Assembly (NCBI RefSeq): GCF_024362785.1
Contig: NZ_CP093301.1
Span: forward strand, 4,278,001-4,342,000
DNA: 64,000 nucleotides
Direction of reading: 5' to 3'
From: Evansella sp. LMS18
GTDB taxonomy: Bacteria > Bacillota > Bacilli > Bacillales > Salisediminibacteriaceae
Shown: piece by piece, positions 46,440 to 55,386 of the stretch
How the letters are laid out: every line of letters begins with the position of its first letter
Numbering within the stretch: position 1 is the first letter of the stretch
Notes under the pieces: generated by a model
What the model saw: the letters and a program-made list of their open reading frames with translations, nothing else
Told to the model about the DNA's origin: nothing
The model's database searches: none
Translations under genes and position numbers: made by a program

Positions 46440-46742
46440 ATGAGTACTGTTAAATTTTTTCTTTATCAATTTCTCTTATTAACTGCACTCCTTCTTGTAA
46501 ACATTTATTCTGACCCTTATATCAGCAAACCATTTTCGATTGTTGATTTAATAGCAACAATTATAGTATTTCCTGTCTATTTTCTGCTAATCAGTATGTT
46601 TGTTAAGTTATATAGACGTTTCAATACCCGATCACGAAACAAAATAATAGTTATAACATTAGCTTTTGTGGCAGCAATTATATTATTAACTTTAACAGAG
46701 AATATTTGGTTTGAAATAAAAGGTGAGATGTTATTTAAATGA
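46440..46742 (+). CDS. Small integral membrane protein
   Basis: 100 residues with three hydrophobic helices (about 6-22, 34-56, 70-88), with LYRRFNTRSRNK as a basic loop. GAAGGGG lies before the ATG. It follows the small secreted protein gene by 50 bp and is probably co-transcribed with it from the promoter at 45831. Function is unknown. Confidence 0.55.
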   Translation: MSTVKFFLYQFLLLTALLLVNIYSDPYISKPFSIVDLIATIIVFPVYFLLISMFVKLYRRFNTRSRNKIIVITLAFVAAIILLTLTENIWFEIKGEMLFK

Positions 46743-46900
46743 AGCATTGCATAGCTTTCACGCGATGTTGTCTATATGCTAGAGAATGTAATTTCAAAGA
46801 ATGTAGAGGAGTTAAAATAATCAACATCTTCTTTTAAGTACGGAGAGAGATAACGAAAAGATTAGGAGAATATACAGATATAGTATCGGAGATGAAAGTA

Positions 46901-47386
46901 ATGAATAAAGAATTAGAGAAAGCAATCGATTTACGGAACAGGGGACATCACATAGAATCAAACGAATTACTAATGCGATTAGCAGAGGAGTTTCCTAATA
47001 ATGCCTTGATTAATTACCAATGTGCCTGGAGTCTGGACATTTTAGGAGAAGAATCTACAGCAATATCCTTTTATGAAAATGCTATTAAGATTGGATTGCC
47101 ACCCGCGGATCTGGAAGGGGCCTTATTGGGATTGGGTAGTACATACAGAACATTAGGAGATTATAAAAAGTCAAAAAGTACATTTCTGAAAGGAATTGAA
47201 CTATTCCCTGATAATAGAGCGATGCAAACGTTTTATTCGATGACTTTATATAATCTCAATGAACATACTAAAGCTATGGAGTTATTATTAAAGTGCTTAA
47301 TAGAGACGACGAAAGACCCTGAAATTTCCAAATACAAAAAAGCAATTGAATTCTATTCAGATAAATTAGATAAAGTTTGGAAGTAG
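46901..47386 (+). CDS. Tetratricopeptide repeat protein
   Basis: 161-residue soluble protein made of about four TPR units (for example YQCAWSLDILGEESTAISFY, GSTYRTLGDYKKSKSTFLKG, and YSMTLYNLNEHTKAMELLLK). TPRs form protein-binding scaffolds. The ATG at 46901 follows GGAGATG at about 8 nt; an ATG three codons upstream overlaps that site. No enzymatic domain is present and its partner is unknown. Confidence 0.8.
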   Translation: MNKELEKAIDLRNRGHHIESNELLMRLAEEFPNNALINYQCAWSLDILGEESTAISFYENAIKIGLPPADLEGALLGLGSTYRTLGDYKKSKSTFLKGIELFPDNRAMQTFYSMTLYNLNEHTKAMELLLKCLIETTKDPEISKYKKAIEFYSDKLDKVWK

Positions 47387-47454
47387 ATTGTTACAAGGGG
47401 TTTGATGAAAACGGCTTTGTAGAAATGAAAAAATGAACTCGTTTTTTTGAATGA

Positions 47455-47682
47455 TGTGATTCCAAAAAATATTTTTCAAAAGCTTCTGCCATCGATGTAT
47501 CTACTGAGGAAGAATTACATCAATATATTGAAAACACTGCTAAGAAATTAGCGGTCCCGGGAATGCAGGTTGCCATAGCTCATAAAGGTGAACACATATA
47601 CAGTGAAGCTTTTGGTGAGAATGTGGATCACAATAGCCGCTTTACTAAGATAGTTTGTTTAATAATAGAAAGCTTCTCATAA
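47455..47682 (+). pseudogene. N-terminal remnant of a beta-lactamase-family serine hydrolase
   Basis: The frame reads AIDVSTEEELHQYIENTAKK, then LAVPGMQVAIAHKGEHIYSE and AFGENVDHNSRFT. This is the start of class C beta-lactamase-like hydrolases just before the SxxK active site. It stops 14 codons later and the catalytic domain is gone. There is no start codon or ribosome binding site in frame, only a stop upstream. The stop codon lies inside a strong terminator hairpin. Confidence 0.7.
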
Positions 47683-47708
47683 GTTGTATACTTATGAGAA
47701 GCTTTAGT
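47669..47708 (+). terminator. Strong hairpin downstream of the serine hydrolase remnant
   Basis: Perfect 15-bp stem AAAGCTTCTCATAAG/CTTATGAGAAGCTTT with a 7-nt loop and AGTTTTATT following. It lies before the minus-strand end of the HMG-CoA-lyase-type gene. The rest of 47709-47873 shows nothing I can name. Confidence 0.75.
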
Positions 47709-47873
47709 TTTATTATCATTTTGTTCCTTGCGCCTCGATGTTTAGCTAACCATTGTTGTAATTAAGTATATAAAAACACAAAATAGTGCTTAAAGTCGGC
47801 AACTTTATTTGCAATAGAGATAGTATCATGAATGCTATTATAAGTATTAGTGAGGATATACGGCAAGGTAATC

Positions 47874-48764
47874 TTATACTTTTACACAGTCAGCTTTAGA
47901 TACCATTCCTGGAAGGGGGCGACCTATAATGTTTTCTATCCAATGTGATGTTTTTATTAATTCTTCGAGGTTTAAATTTGTGTCTGCCGACATCCGGTGA
48001 AACATATTTACCATATCTTCTGTACACACATTACCCACAGCTTTCGGTGCGAAAGGGCAGCCTCCCAGCCCTGCTATGGAAGAATCGAATGATTGTACTC
48101 CTGCCTGGTATGCTGCAAGGGTATTAGCCAGTCCTAACCCGCGTGTATTATGAAAATGAAGCCTCAGCTCAATTTCTTCACCAAATGCTTTAACAAATGA
48201 CTCCGTTACTTGCTTTACTTGCAGGGGGTTCGCCATACCGGTTGTGTCTGCAAGTACAATTTCTTTACAGCCTGCCTCGATAAACGAATTAGCAATACTA
48301 AACACTTTATCAATTGAAACAGAGCCCTCATATGGACATCCGAAAACCGTTCCTAGTACTCCTGCTGGTTTTCTGCCAGCCCTCTCTGTTTCCAAAATTA
48401 CTTCCACCAATTCTTCCTGTGATTGTTTTACAGATCTTCTTGCATTCTTAAGATTGAATTGTTCACTTACAGCCAGAACGACATTTACAGTATCGATTTT
48501 TGTATTCAAAGCCCGATCAAGACCTTTCCGGCTTAAAACCAGGCCAGAATAACTTACTTCCGGGTGGGAGGGGATACTATTCATTACTTGTTCTGCATCC
48601 GCCATTTGAGGTACGACTTTTGGATTGACGAAAGAAACTGCTTCAATTTTTTTAATGCCAGCCTTAATCAGCCTGTTAATGAGTTCAACTTTATCTGCAG
48701 TAGAAACAATCTCTTTCTCATTCTGCAGACCATCTCTGGGACCAACTTCACAAATATTAATCAT
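47874..48764 (-). CDS. Hydroxymethylglutaryl-CoA lyase family protein
   Basis: 296-residue DRE-TIM aldolase-type lyase. Motifs are VGPRDGLQNE near residue 7, HFHNTRGLGLAN near 200, and GLGGCPFAPKAVGNV with the catalytic cysteine near 233. The family cleaves HMG-CoA to acetyl-CoA and acetoacetate, or related 3-hydroxy-3-methyl acyl-CoAs. The ATG overlaps the stop of gntR (ATGA), so the two are co-translated. With the CoA-transferase across the divergent promoter it suggests CoA activation followed by carbon-carbon cleavage. The exact substrate is unknown. Confidence 0.88.
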   Translation of the reverse strand: MINICEVGPRDGLQNEKEIVSTADKVELINRLIKAGIKKIEAVSFVNPKVVPQMADAEQVMNSIPSHPEVSYSGLVLSRKGLDRALNTKIDTVNVVLAVSEQFNLKNARRSVKQSQEELVEVILETERAGRKPAGVLGTVFGCPYEGSVSIDKVFSIANSFIEAGCKEIVLADTTGMANPLQVKQVTESFVKAFGEEIELRLHFHNTRGLGLANTLAAYQAGVQSFDSSIAGLGGCPFAPKAVGNVCTEDMVNMFHRMSADTNLNLEELIKTSHWIENIIGRPLPGMVSKADCVKV

Positions 48765-49441
48765 AGTTTGCCCTCCTCTGTTTTATTATAAAGGTCATTT
48801 TCTTCAGTTAGCTTCAGCACATGGTCGCGACCTTGATAAATATGTTCTAACATTGCAGTTCTTGCTCTTTCATGATCCTGATTTAAGATTGCCTTTCTGA
48901 TAGTTTCATGCAGCTCATAGGAATGTTGTATTTGTCTATCGTTATACCAGTAGAAGGAACGAAACATAAGAGGTAGTACAGTTACATTAGTAATATGGAA
49001 ATGTAAATGTTCATTTTGCGATGCATCCAGCACAGCTTTATGAAAACTGCTGTTTACGTCCATAATCATCTTAATTTGATCAATATCTTTGTCGTTTTTG
49101 TTAAGTATTATTTCCTTAAAATCCTCGTTAGCAACTTTCATTCTCTTCAAGTGAATTTTATTTCTCCTGGAAGCAGCTTCTGCTGCGGCATACCCTTCAA
49201 GTAATGCTCTTAAATCATATATCTGCTTGATATCTTCTTTTGAGAACTTCCGAACGATTACTCCGCGTTTTAAGGGGGTAATAAGCCGTTCTGATTCTAA
49301 TCGCTTAATTGCTTCACGAATCGGTGTACGGCTGATTTGCAGTTCTTTTGCAAGATTTTGTTCTGTTAATCTTTCGCCTGGAGAATAATCCCCTAGTATT
49401 ATAGCTTTTTTAATGAATTCATAAGCGTCCATTTTTACCAC
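48761..49441 (-). CDS. GntR family (FCD subfamily) transcriptional regulator
   Basis: 226-residue regulator with an N-terminal winged helix (EQNLAKELQISRTPIREAIK, then RLESERLI) and a C-terminal FCD ligand-binding domain (DLRALLEGYAAAEAASRR, with metal-binding-type histidines in FHKAVLDAS and HEHLHFH-like positions). FCD regulators sense small organic acids. It is divergent from the catabolic operon and overlaps the lyase gene. Two perfect ATTGTATACAAT palindromes in the divergent gap are its likely operators. Confidence 0.9.
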   Translation of the reverse strand: MVKMDAYEFIKKAIILGDYSPGERLTEQNLAKELQISRTPIREAIKRLESERLITPLKRGVIVRKFSKEDIKQIYDLRALLEGYAAAEAASRRNKIHLKRMKVANEDFKEIILNKNDKDIDQIKMIMDVNSSFHKAVLDASQNEHLHFHITNVTVLPLMFRSFYWYNDRQIQHSYELHETIRKAILNQDHERARTAMLEHIYQGRDHVLKLTEENDLYNKTEEGKL

Positions 49442-49453
49442 CTCTCTGGAAAC

Positions 49454-49465
49454 ATTGTATACAAT
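49454..49465. promoter_or_regulatory. GntR operator palindrome 1
   Basis: Perfect ATTGTATACAAT, 13 bp upstream of the gntR start, so it should affect gntR-lyase expression. The sequence fits the TTGTATACAA-type sites of FCD GntR regulators. Confidence 0.75.
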
Positions 49466-49598
49466 AACAAAAATTTTAGCAATTAATAATAAATTTTAGA
49501 AAATTTAAACTCTACAAAAAAACACTAATGAAAGCTTTTATATCAATGTTAAACCAACATAATTGATAAATAGTAATGAATTTTTAAAATATTCTGTT

Positions 49599-49627
49599 TG
49601 ATTTATTGTATACAATAGTGGTATTAT
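49599..49627 (+). promoter_or_regulatory. Promoter of the CoA-transferase/hydantoinase operon with GntR operator 2
   Basis: TTGATT (49599-49604), a 17-bp spacer, then TATTAT (49622-49627). The second perfect ATTGTATACAAT (49605-49616) lies exactly between the boxes, so a bound GntR dimer would block RNA polymerase. The two palindromes are 151 bp apart centre to centre. Confidence 0.75.
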
Positions 49628-49657
49628 TTTTTTAACAAGTCATCGGAGGTGTAAACG

Positions 49658-50863
49658 TTGGAAGAAGAAAACCAATATCCATTACAAGGAGTAAGAGTAT
49701 TAGAATTAGGAACACTTCTGGCAGGCCCTTTTTCTGGAAGGCTACTTGCAGATTTCGGAGCAGAAGTAATTAAAGTAGAGCCTCCTGGAAAGTCTGATCC
49801 AATGAGAGACTGGGGTAAGAAGAAAGATGGAGTCGGCCTTTGGTGGCCTATCCAGTCACGAAACAAAAAGTCTGTAACATTAAATTTAAGGGAAGAGGCA
49901 GGGCAAAACCTTTTAAAAGATCTGGTAAAAGAATCAGATGTTATCATTGAAAACTTTCGACCAGGCACGATGGAGAAGTGGGGTTTGTCCTATGAGATTC
50001 TTTCTGAAATTAATCCGAAGATCATAATGGTTCGAACCTCAGGCTACGGGCAGACAGGACCGTATAAGAGCAGGGCAGGTTTTGGAAGTGTTGCTGAAGC
50101 GATGGGTGGGTTAAGGTATGTAACCGGCTTCCCTGACAGGCCTCCATCCAGGATAGGGATAAGTATTGGAGATACACTTGCAGCACTATTTGCAACAATT
50201 GGCTGCTTAACGGCTCTGCACGAACGTGAAAAGTCAGGTAAAGGACAAGTGGTTGATACTGCAATATATGAAGCTGTCTTTTCAGTAATGGAAAGCACAA
50301 TTCCTGATTACCTTCTGGCAGGGTATTTGAGAGAGAGGATGGGGAATATTCTTCCTGGTGTCTCACCTTCCAATATCTATTTAACGCAGGATGAAACTTA
50401 CATAGTTATCGGAGCGAATGCTGATGGGGTATTCAAAAGGCTTTGTCAGGCAATGGGACAGCCGGAACTGGCAGAAGAACCTGAATATGCTACTCATGAT
50501 GCCCGGGGTAAAAATATGAAAGAACTTGATGCTTTAATAGAACGATGGACGAAGTCTTTGCCTGCTAAAGATAGTCTTGCGTTATTGGAGGAATATGGTG
50601 TCCCTTCTGGTCTGATATACAGTACAAAAGAGATTGTTGATGATCCTCATTACAAAGAAAGAGAAATGATAATTAACGTGAATCACCCAGTTCTAGGTGA
50701 TTTTCCAATGCCTGGGATTGTACCAAAATTAAGTAGAACTCCTGGAAAAGTTTTAAGGCCTGGGCCTGAACACATGGGAAAAGATAATGAAGCCATATAT
50801 AAAGATCTTCTTAAACTTGATGAAGAAGAAATAATAGAACTAAAGGAAAAGAAAATTATATAA
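49658..50863 (+). CDS. CaiB/BaiF family (class III) CoA-transferase
   Basis: 401-residue family III CoA-transferase that moves CoA between acyl-CoA and a free carboxylic acid. The N-terminal VLELGTLLAGPFSGRLLADF then GAEVIKVEPPG is diagnostic. The catalytic aspartate is in GKGQVVDTAIYEAV near residue 190. The start is TTG at 49658, with GGAGGTG 7 nt upstream. It is the first gene of the right-hand operon. With the divergent HMG-CoA-lyase-type gene it suggests activation of a hydroxy-dicarboxylate such as HMG or citramalate, which is an inference. Confidence 0.88.
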   Translation: MEEENQYPLQGVRVLELGTLLAGPFSGRLLADFGAEVIKVEPPGKSDPMRDWGKKKDGVGLWWPIQSRNKKSVTLNLREEAGQNLLKDLVKESDVIIENFRPGTMEKWGLSYEILSEINPKIIMVRTSGYGQTGPYKSRAGFGSVAEAMGGLRYVTGFPDRPPSRIGISIGDTLAALFATIGCLTALHEREKSGKGQVVDTAIYEAVFSVMESTIPDYLLAGYLRERMGNILPGVSPSNIYLTQDETYIVIGANADGVFKRLCQAMGQPELAEEPEYATHDARGKNMKELDALIERWTKSLPAKDSLALLEEYGVPSGLIYSTKEIVDDPHYKEREMIINVNHPVLGDFPMPGIVPKLSRTPGKVLRPGPEHMGKDNEAIYKDLLKLDEEEIIELKEKKII

Positions 50864-50875
50864 GGGGATTTGCTT

Positions 50876-51484
50876 ATGCCAAAGGAGTTTGACGGGTTTG
50901 GGGAAAGATTAAGTTTTGGACAGAAGCCAGCTGTTCTAGTTGTAGATTTTATTAAAGGCTTTACAGACCCTGATTGTAAACTTGGATCTGAGCTAAGTAA
51001 AGAGGTACTAAATACATCAAAGCTGCTTGGGATTGCTAGAAATAAAGGGATTCCTGTTATTTTTACCACTGTAGTTTATGAGTCAAAAGAGGAGGGAGGT
51101 TACTTTATAGAAAAAATACCAGCATTAGAAGTACTGCAGCCTGAAAGCGAGTGGATTGAGGTAGATGAACGCCTGGAGAGGAGAAAATCCTCGGAACCTT
51201 TAATTACAAAGAAATTTGCCAGCTCTTTCTTTGGTACTAATTTGTCATCGATTCTTGCGTATCATCAGGCAGACACTTTAATTATTACCGGGTGTACAAC
51301 TTCAGGATGTGTACGTGCTACAGTAGTGGATGCCATCCAGCATGGTTATAAACCTGTTATACCAGAGGATTGTGTAGGTGATCGTTCAGCCGAGGCTCAT
51401 AATGCAAATATACATGACATCCAAACGAAGTATGGTGAAGTAGTTAAACTTGAATCTGTATGTGAGTTTTTAAAAAAGCTTTAA
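50876..51484 (+). CDS. Isochorismatase-fold amidase (N-carbamoylsarcosine/maleamate amidase-like)
   Basis: 202-residue cysteine hydrolase. The triad is visible as Asp in VLVVDFIKGF, Lys in ITKKFASSF and Cys in TTSGCVRATV. Members hydrolyse N-carbamoyl groups or short amides such as maleamate and N-carbamoylsarcosine. The ATG at 50876 has AAGGGG 8 nt upstream. It sits 12 bp after the CoA-transferase gene and just before hyuA. That is consistent with deamidating the ring-opened product of the HyuA/HyuB enzyme. Confidence 0.85.
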   Translation: MPKEFDGFGERLSFGQKPAVLVVDFIKGFTDPDCKLGSELSKEVLNTSKLLGIARNKGIPVIFTTVVYESKEEGGYFIEKIPALEVLQPESEWIEVDERLERRKSSEPLITKKFASSFFGTNLSSILAYHQADTLIITGCTTSGCVRATVVDAIQHGYKPVIPEDCVGDRSAEAHNANIHDIQTKYGEVVKLESVCEFLKKL

Positions 51485-51506
51485 TACCATTTGAGGAGGA
51501 AGCTAT

Positions 51507-53558
51507 ATGTATCGAATTGCCGTTGATGTAGGTGGAACATTTACAGATATTGTACTTCAAAATGAGTCGACAGGAGAGATTTATGGGACTAAAACTCCGT
51601 CTACTCCTGCTGATCAATCTATCGGGTTAATGACAGGGATAACAAAGATATGCGAGGAAAATAGTGTTGATATTGCTGAGGTGGAATCTATTATCCACGG
51701 AACCACTGTAGCGACTAATGCGGTGTTAGAAGGGAAAGGAGCTAAGGTAGGATTAATTACTACCGAAGGTTTTGAACAAGTCCTCCATGTGGCACGTTCC
51801 TGGACACCTGCTCCAATAAGTGCCTGGATGGGATTCCTCAAACCAGACCCCCTTGCAGATCTTATATACACACGTGGAGCTAAAGAAAGAATCACAGCTC
51901 AGGGAGATGTGTTAAAAGAATTGGATGAAGACCATATTCGTCGCGAGATTGAGTATTTATATGAAGAAGGCGTTCAAAGTTTAACTGTCAGTCTCATAAA
52001 CTCTTATGCTAATCCTGCTCATGAAGTGAGGATCAGAGAGATAGCTGAAGAGATTAATCCAGACATTCTTGTTACTATATCCTATGATATACTTCCTGAA
52101 TTCAGAGAGTACGAGCGGACATTAACCACAGTGATGAATTCCTATGTTCGGCCACCAATGCAAAAGTATTTAACTAATATTCAAAGTAAAATTGAAGAAC
52201 AGAAGCTTCAATGCCGAATCAGTATTGTACGCTCGGACGGTGGTTTAATGAGTATACCGGCTGCTTCATCACGACCAGTACATACAATGCTTTCCGGTCC
52301 ATCAGGCGGTGTGACTGCTTCTGCATCAATTGGAGCGCAAGCAGGTTACCGAAACGTCATCTCTTTTGATATGGGAGGAACTTCCACCGATGTTGCTCTA
52401 ACTTACGATGGGACTCCGAGGGTTGCAAGAGAAACAAAAGTGGGTGTCTTTCCTGTCAAATCACCATCACTGGAAGTGGTAAGTATAGGGGCTGGCGGTG
52501 GTTCCATCGCTCACGTTCCTCTAACTGGCGCACTCCGTGTTGGACCTCAAAGCGCCGGATCTGAACCTGGTCCTGCATGCTATGGACGAGGTGGAGAGGA
52601 GCCATCTGTAACAGATGCGAATGTTCTCCTTGGCTATCTTCCTCCAAGCCTTGTCGGCGGCGAAATGAAGTTAGATACAGAAGCCTCTAAAGTTGCAATG
52701 GAGAAAGTAGCTGAAAAGTTAAATACAGATGTTTATCGTGCAGCAAAGGGAGTTTATGACATTGTAAATGAAAATATGTATGGGGCTACCCGGGTAGTTT
52801 CCGTAGAAAAAGGATATGACCCACGGGAGTTTTCCTTAGTCGCACTTGGAGGCGCAGGACCACTTCATGCAAACGCGCTGGGTGAATTAACCGGATGTTT
52901 CCCTGTTATTGTTCCCCCAACGCCTGGAGTATTATCTGCCCTTGGTTTCCTGCAATCTGATATTAGAAACGAATATTCAAAAACATTTATCCATACCTTA
53001 AGCAATCTTTCCACAAAACAAATCGTTGATGAACTCTCAAGCTTGGGGGCCGAATGTGATAAATGGCTTGAAGATGAGAAGGTATCAGAAAAACAAAGGA
53101 CAATCAAATACGAAGTAGATGTACGTTATTTCAGGCAAGGTCATGAAATCCCAATGGAAGTTACGAGGGAGGAACTTGAACGGGACGGTTTAGTCAGCCT
53201 GAAGGAGCGTTTTGATTCCATTCATGAAAATAATTATGGATTTAAAATGGATACGGATGTTGAGGTAGTTAACATTAGAGCGGTGGCAGTAGGAAAAGTT
53301 CTTTCGCCAGCAATTCCACTCTCAGAACCAGGAGATACGGATTCTTCTCACGCCATCATTGATGAAAAACACCAGGCTTATTTCGATGGTAAATTTACAG
53401 ATACACCTATTTATGAACGAACTCTCTTAAAACCTAATAATGTTGTATACGGCCCTGCTGTAATAAGCCAGAAAGATACTACCACTCTAATTTTACCAGC
53501 ATATAAAGCGGAAATTGATAACTTTATGAACATTCTCATTCAGAAAGGAGATCTCTAA
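51507..53558 (+). CDS. hyuA: Hydantoinase/oxoprolinase family protein, subunit A
   Basis: 683-residue HyuA-type ATP-dependent subunit. The N-terminal VDVGGTFTDIVLQNE then HGTTVATNAVLEGKGAKVGL are diagnostic. DMGGTSTDVAL near residue 292 belongs to the nucleotide-binding fold, and GGAGPLHANAL is typical. Relatives open 5-oxoproline or N-methylhydantoin rings with ATP, or carboxylate ketones (acetone and acetophenone carboxylases). The ring-opening role is favoured because an amidase gene precedes it. It starts after TGAGGAGGAAG and overlaps hyuB by one base (TAATG). Confidence 0.88.
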   Translation: MYRIAVDVGGTFTDIVLQNESTGEIYGTKTPSTPADQSIGLMTGITKICEENSVDIAEVESIIHGTTVATNAVLEGKGAKVGLITTEGFEQVLHVARSWTPAPISAWMGFLKPDPLADLIYTRGAKERITAQGDVLKELDEDHIRREIEYLYEEGVQSLTVSLINSYANPAHEVRIREIAEEINPDILVTISYDILPEFREYERTLTTVMNSYVRPPMQKYLTNIQSKIEEQKLQCRISIVRSDGGLMSIPAASSRPVHTMLSGPSGGVTASASIGAQAGYRNVISFDMGGTSTDVALTYDGTPRVARETKVGVFPVKSPSLEVVSIGAGGGSIAHVPLTGALRVGPQSAGSEPGPACYGRGGEEPSVTDANVLLGYLPPSLVGGEMKLDTEASKVAMEKVAEKLNTDVYRAAKGVYDIVNENMYGATRVVSVEKGYDPREFSLVALGGAGPLHANALGELTGCFPVIVPPTPGVLSALGFLQSDIRNEYSKTFIHTLSNLSTKQIVDELSSLGAECDKWLEDEKVSEKQRTIKYEVDVRYFRQGHEIPMEVTREELERDGLVSLKERFDSIHENNYGFKMDTDVEVVNIRAVAVGKVLSPAIPLSEPGDTDSSHAIIDEKHQAYFDGKFTDTPIYERTLLKPNNVVYGPAVISQKDTTTLILPAYKAEIDNFMNILIQKGDL

Positions 53559-55327
53559 TGAAGAACATCGATTCTATTACTGTCGACATTATTGAGAACG
53601 CTATTAAAAATGTTAAAGAAGAAATGGATGTCACATTGTTTCGTTCCGCTATGTCTCCGGTAATCCGTGAACAGCATGATTGTTTCCCTATGATAACTGA
53701 CCGAGACGGGAAAATGGTAGTTGGTAATTTTGGATCTCATATTCCGGAAGTAATTAACCAGTTCCCGGAAGGTATCAATGAAGGTGATGTAATCTTTTTA
53801 AGCGACCCATACAGCTGTGGAGGTTCAATTTCACATATTAACGACTGGATGGTCATTATTCCTATTTTTCATGAAAAACAGTTAGTTGGCTATTCTTCTA
53901 TGTTTGGTCATGTGATAGACGTTGGGGGGCCGGTACCTTCAAGTATGCCTGTAACAGCACAAACAATATACGGTGAAGGGGTTCGTTTCCCTCCTGTTAA
54001 GCTCTTTGAAGAAGGAAAGCTTAATAAGGCGATTATTTCTATCATTAAAACAAATACGAGAACACCAGTTGAAAATTATAGCGATTTAATGGCAATTGTT
54101 GCTTCATGCCGCACGGCAGAAAAAAGAGTCCAGGAGATATGTGACAGATTCGGTAAAGAGGTATATTTTGAGGCTCTGGATGCACTGTTAGACAGAACAA
54201 ATGTAATGATGCGCCAGCTCATTCAGAATTTTCTGCCGGAAAAACCAGTTTCCTTTGAAGATTACATTGACGATGATGGACTGGGGAACGGGCCTTACAA
54301 AATGAAGCTTACGATTTGGCGAGAGGGAGATAACGCTTATTTTGACTGGGAGGGAACAGATAAACAATCACCAGGCCCGATAAACTATTATTTAAGTGAC
54401 AATATGTTCAAAATGTTTATCGGATCCTTCTTGATCTCTGTTTTTGATCCGGCAATTAACTTTAATGATGGGTTTTACGATGTATTGCATATCAAGACAC
54501 CTGAAGGTTCACTAATGAGACCAAAGCAGCCAGCTGCTCTTGGATGCCGCACACATGCTTTAAGCCGATTATTCGATGTACTTAGCGGAGCCTTATCAAT
54601 TAACACTCCTGAAAACAGTCCTGCTGCTGGTTATGGTACTAGTCCTTACTTTATCTATTCTGGTTACGATGATGAGGAGAAGTACTTTAATTTAATGGAG
54701 GTAATGTACGGAGGCTTGCCAGGAAGACCAATTGGCGATGGTCTGGATGGGCATTCCTGGTGGCCGGCTTTTGTAAATATACCAACGGAATATCTCGAAA
54801 CCTATTATCCGCTACTGGTGAATTACTACCGTACTGGAAAAGATTCAGGTGGGGCAGGGCTGCACAGGGGTGGAAACTGTAATGAAAAACTTTATACGTG
54901 CCTTGCTACAGGAACAGTTTCCATCCATGATGACCGGTCAACACTGCAGCCGTGGGGTATAAACGGTGGGGAACCTGGTTCGTCCTCTTCTAAAATGTTA
55001 ATTAAGAAGGATGGAACGAAAATCCCACTTGCCTCTAAGGTAGATAATGTTGAAGTAGAACGTGGAGACCAAATACTATTTATAACAGGAGGCAGCGGCG
55101 GCTGGGGTGATCCTTTAGAACGTGATCCTGAAAAAGTTCAGCTCGAAGTTGCCAGAGGACTTGTTTCTGCAGAAAAAGCTTATGAATCTTATGGTGTTGT
55201 GGTGAATACCGAAACATCCGAACTGGATACAGCTGCTACACTAAGTTTAAGAGAAAGGCTGAAAAACACCCGAGATCCTCTGGAAGCCTTTAATTTTGGG
55301 AAGCGAGAAGAAATTATTAAATCTTAA
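53558..55327 (+). CDS. hyuB: Hydantoinase/oxoprolinase family protein, subunit B
   Basis: 589-residue HyuB-type subunit, partner of HyuA. Characteristic stretches are FRSAMSPVIREQHDCFPMI, GDVIFLSDPYSCGGSISHIN then DWMVIIPIF, and GGSGGWGDPLERDPEKV at the C-terminus. It overlaps hyuA by one base, so the two are made in equal amounts. Length and motifs fit a functional subunit. A strong hairpin follows eight bases after its stop, before the enoyl-CoA hydratase gene. Confidence 0.88.
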   Translation: MKNIDSITVDIIENAIKNVKEEMDVTLFRSAMSPVIREQHDCFPMITDRDGKMVVGNFGSHIPEVINQFPEGINEGDVIFLSDPYSCGGSISHINDWMVIIPIFHEKQLVGYSSMFGHVIDVGGPVPSSMPVTAQTIYGEGVRFPPVKLFEEGKLNKAIISIIKTNTRTPVENYSDLMAIVASCRTAEKRVQEICDRFGKEVYFEALDALLDRTNVMMRQLIQNFLPEKPVSFEDYIDDDGLGNGPYKMKLTIWREGDNAYFDWEGTDKQSPGPINYYLSDNMFKMFIGSFLISVFDPAINFNDGFYDVLHIKTPEGSLMRPKQPAALGCRTHALSRLFDVLSGALSINTPENSPAAGYGTSPYFIYSGYDDEEKYFNLMEVMYGGLPGRPIGDGLDGHSWWPAFVNIPTEYLETYYPLLVNYYRTGKDSGGAGLHRGGNCNEKLYTCLATGTVSIHDDRSTLQPWGINGGEPGSSSSKMLIKKDGTKIPLASKVDNVEVERGDQILFITGGSGGWGDPLERDPEKVQLEVARGLVSAEKAYESYGVVVNTETSELDTAATLSLRERLKNTRDPLEAFNFGKREEIIKS

Positions 55328-55335
55328 TTAAAAAC

Positions 55336-55368
55336 AGAGGGGTGCTGCAATGGTTTGCAGCACCCTCT
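55336..55368 (+). other. Strong intra-operon hairpin between hyuB and the enoyl-CoA hydratase gene
   Basis: AGAGGGGTGCTGCA/TGCAGCACCCTCT stem (one bulged G) with a 6-nt loop. No T-run follows, so it is probably not a terminator. It may be an RNA-processing or stability element that sets different levels for the genes on either side. Confidence 0.6.
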
Positions 55369-55386
55369 ATATAGGTGGTGTCCCGA

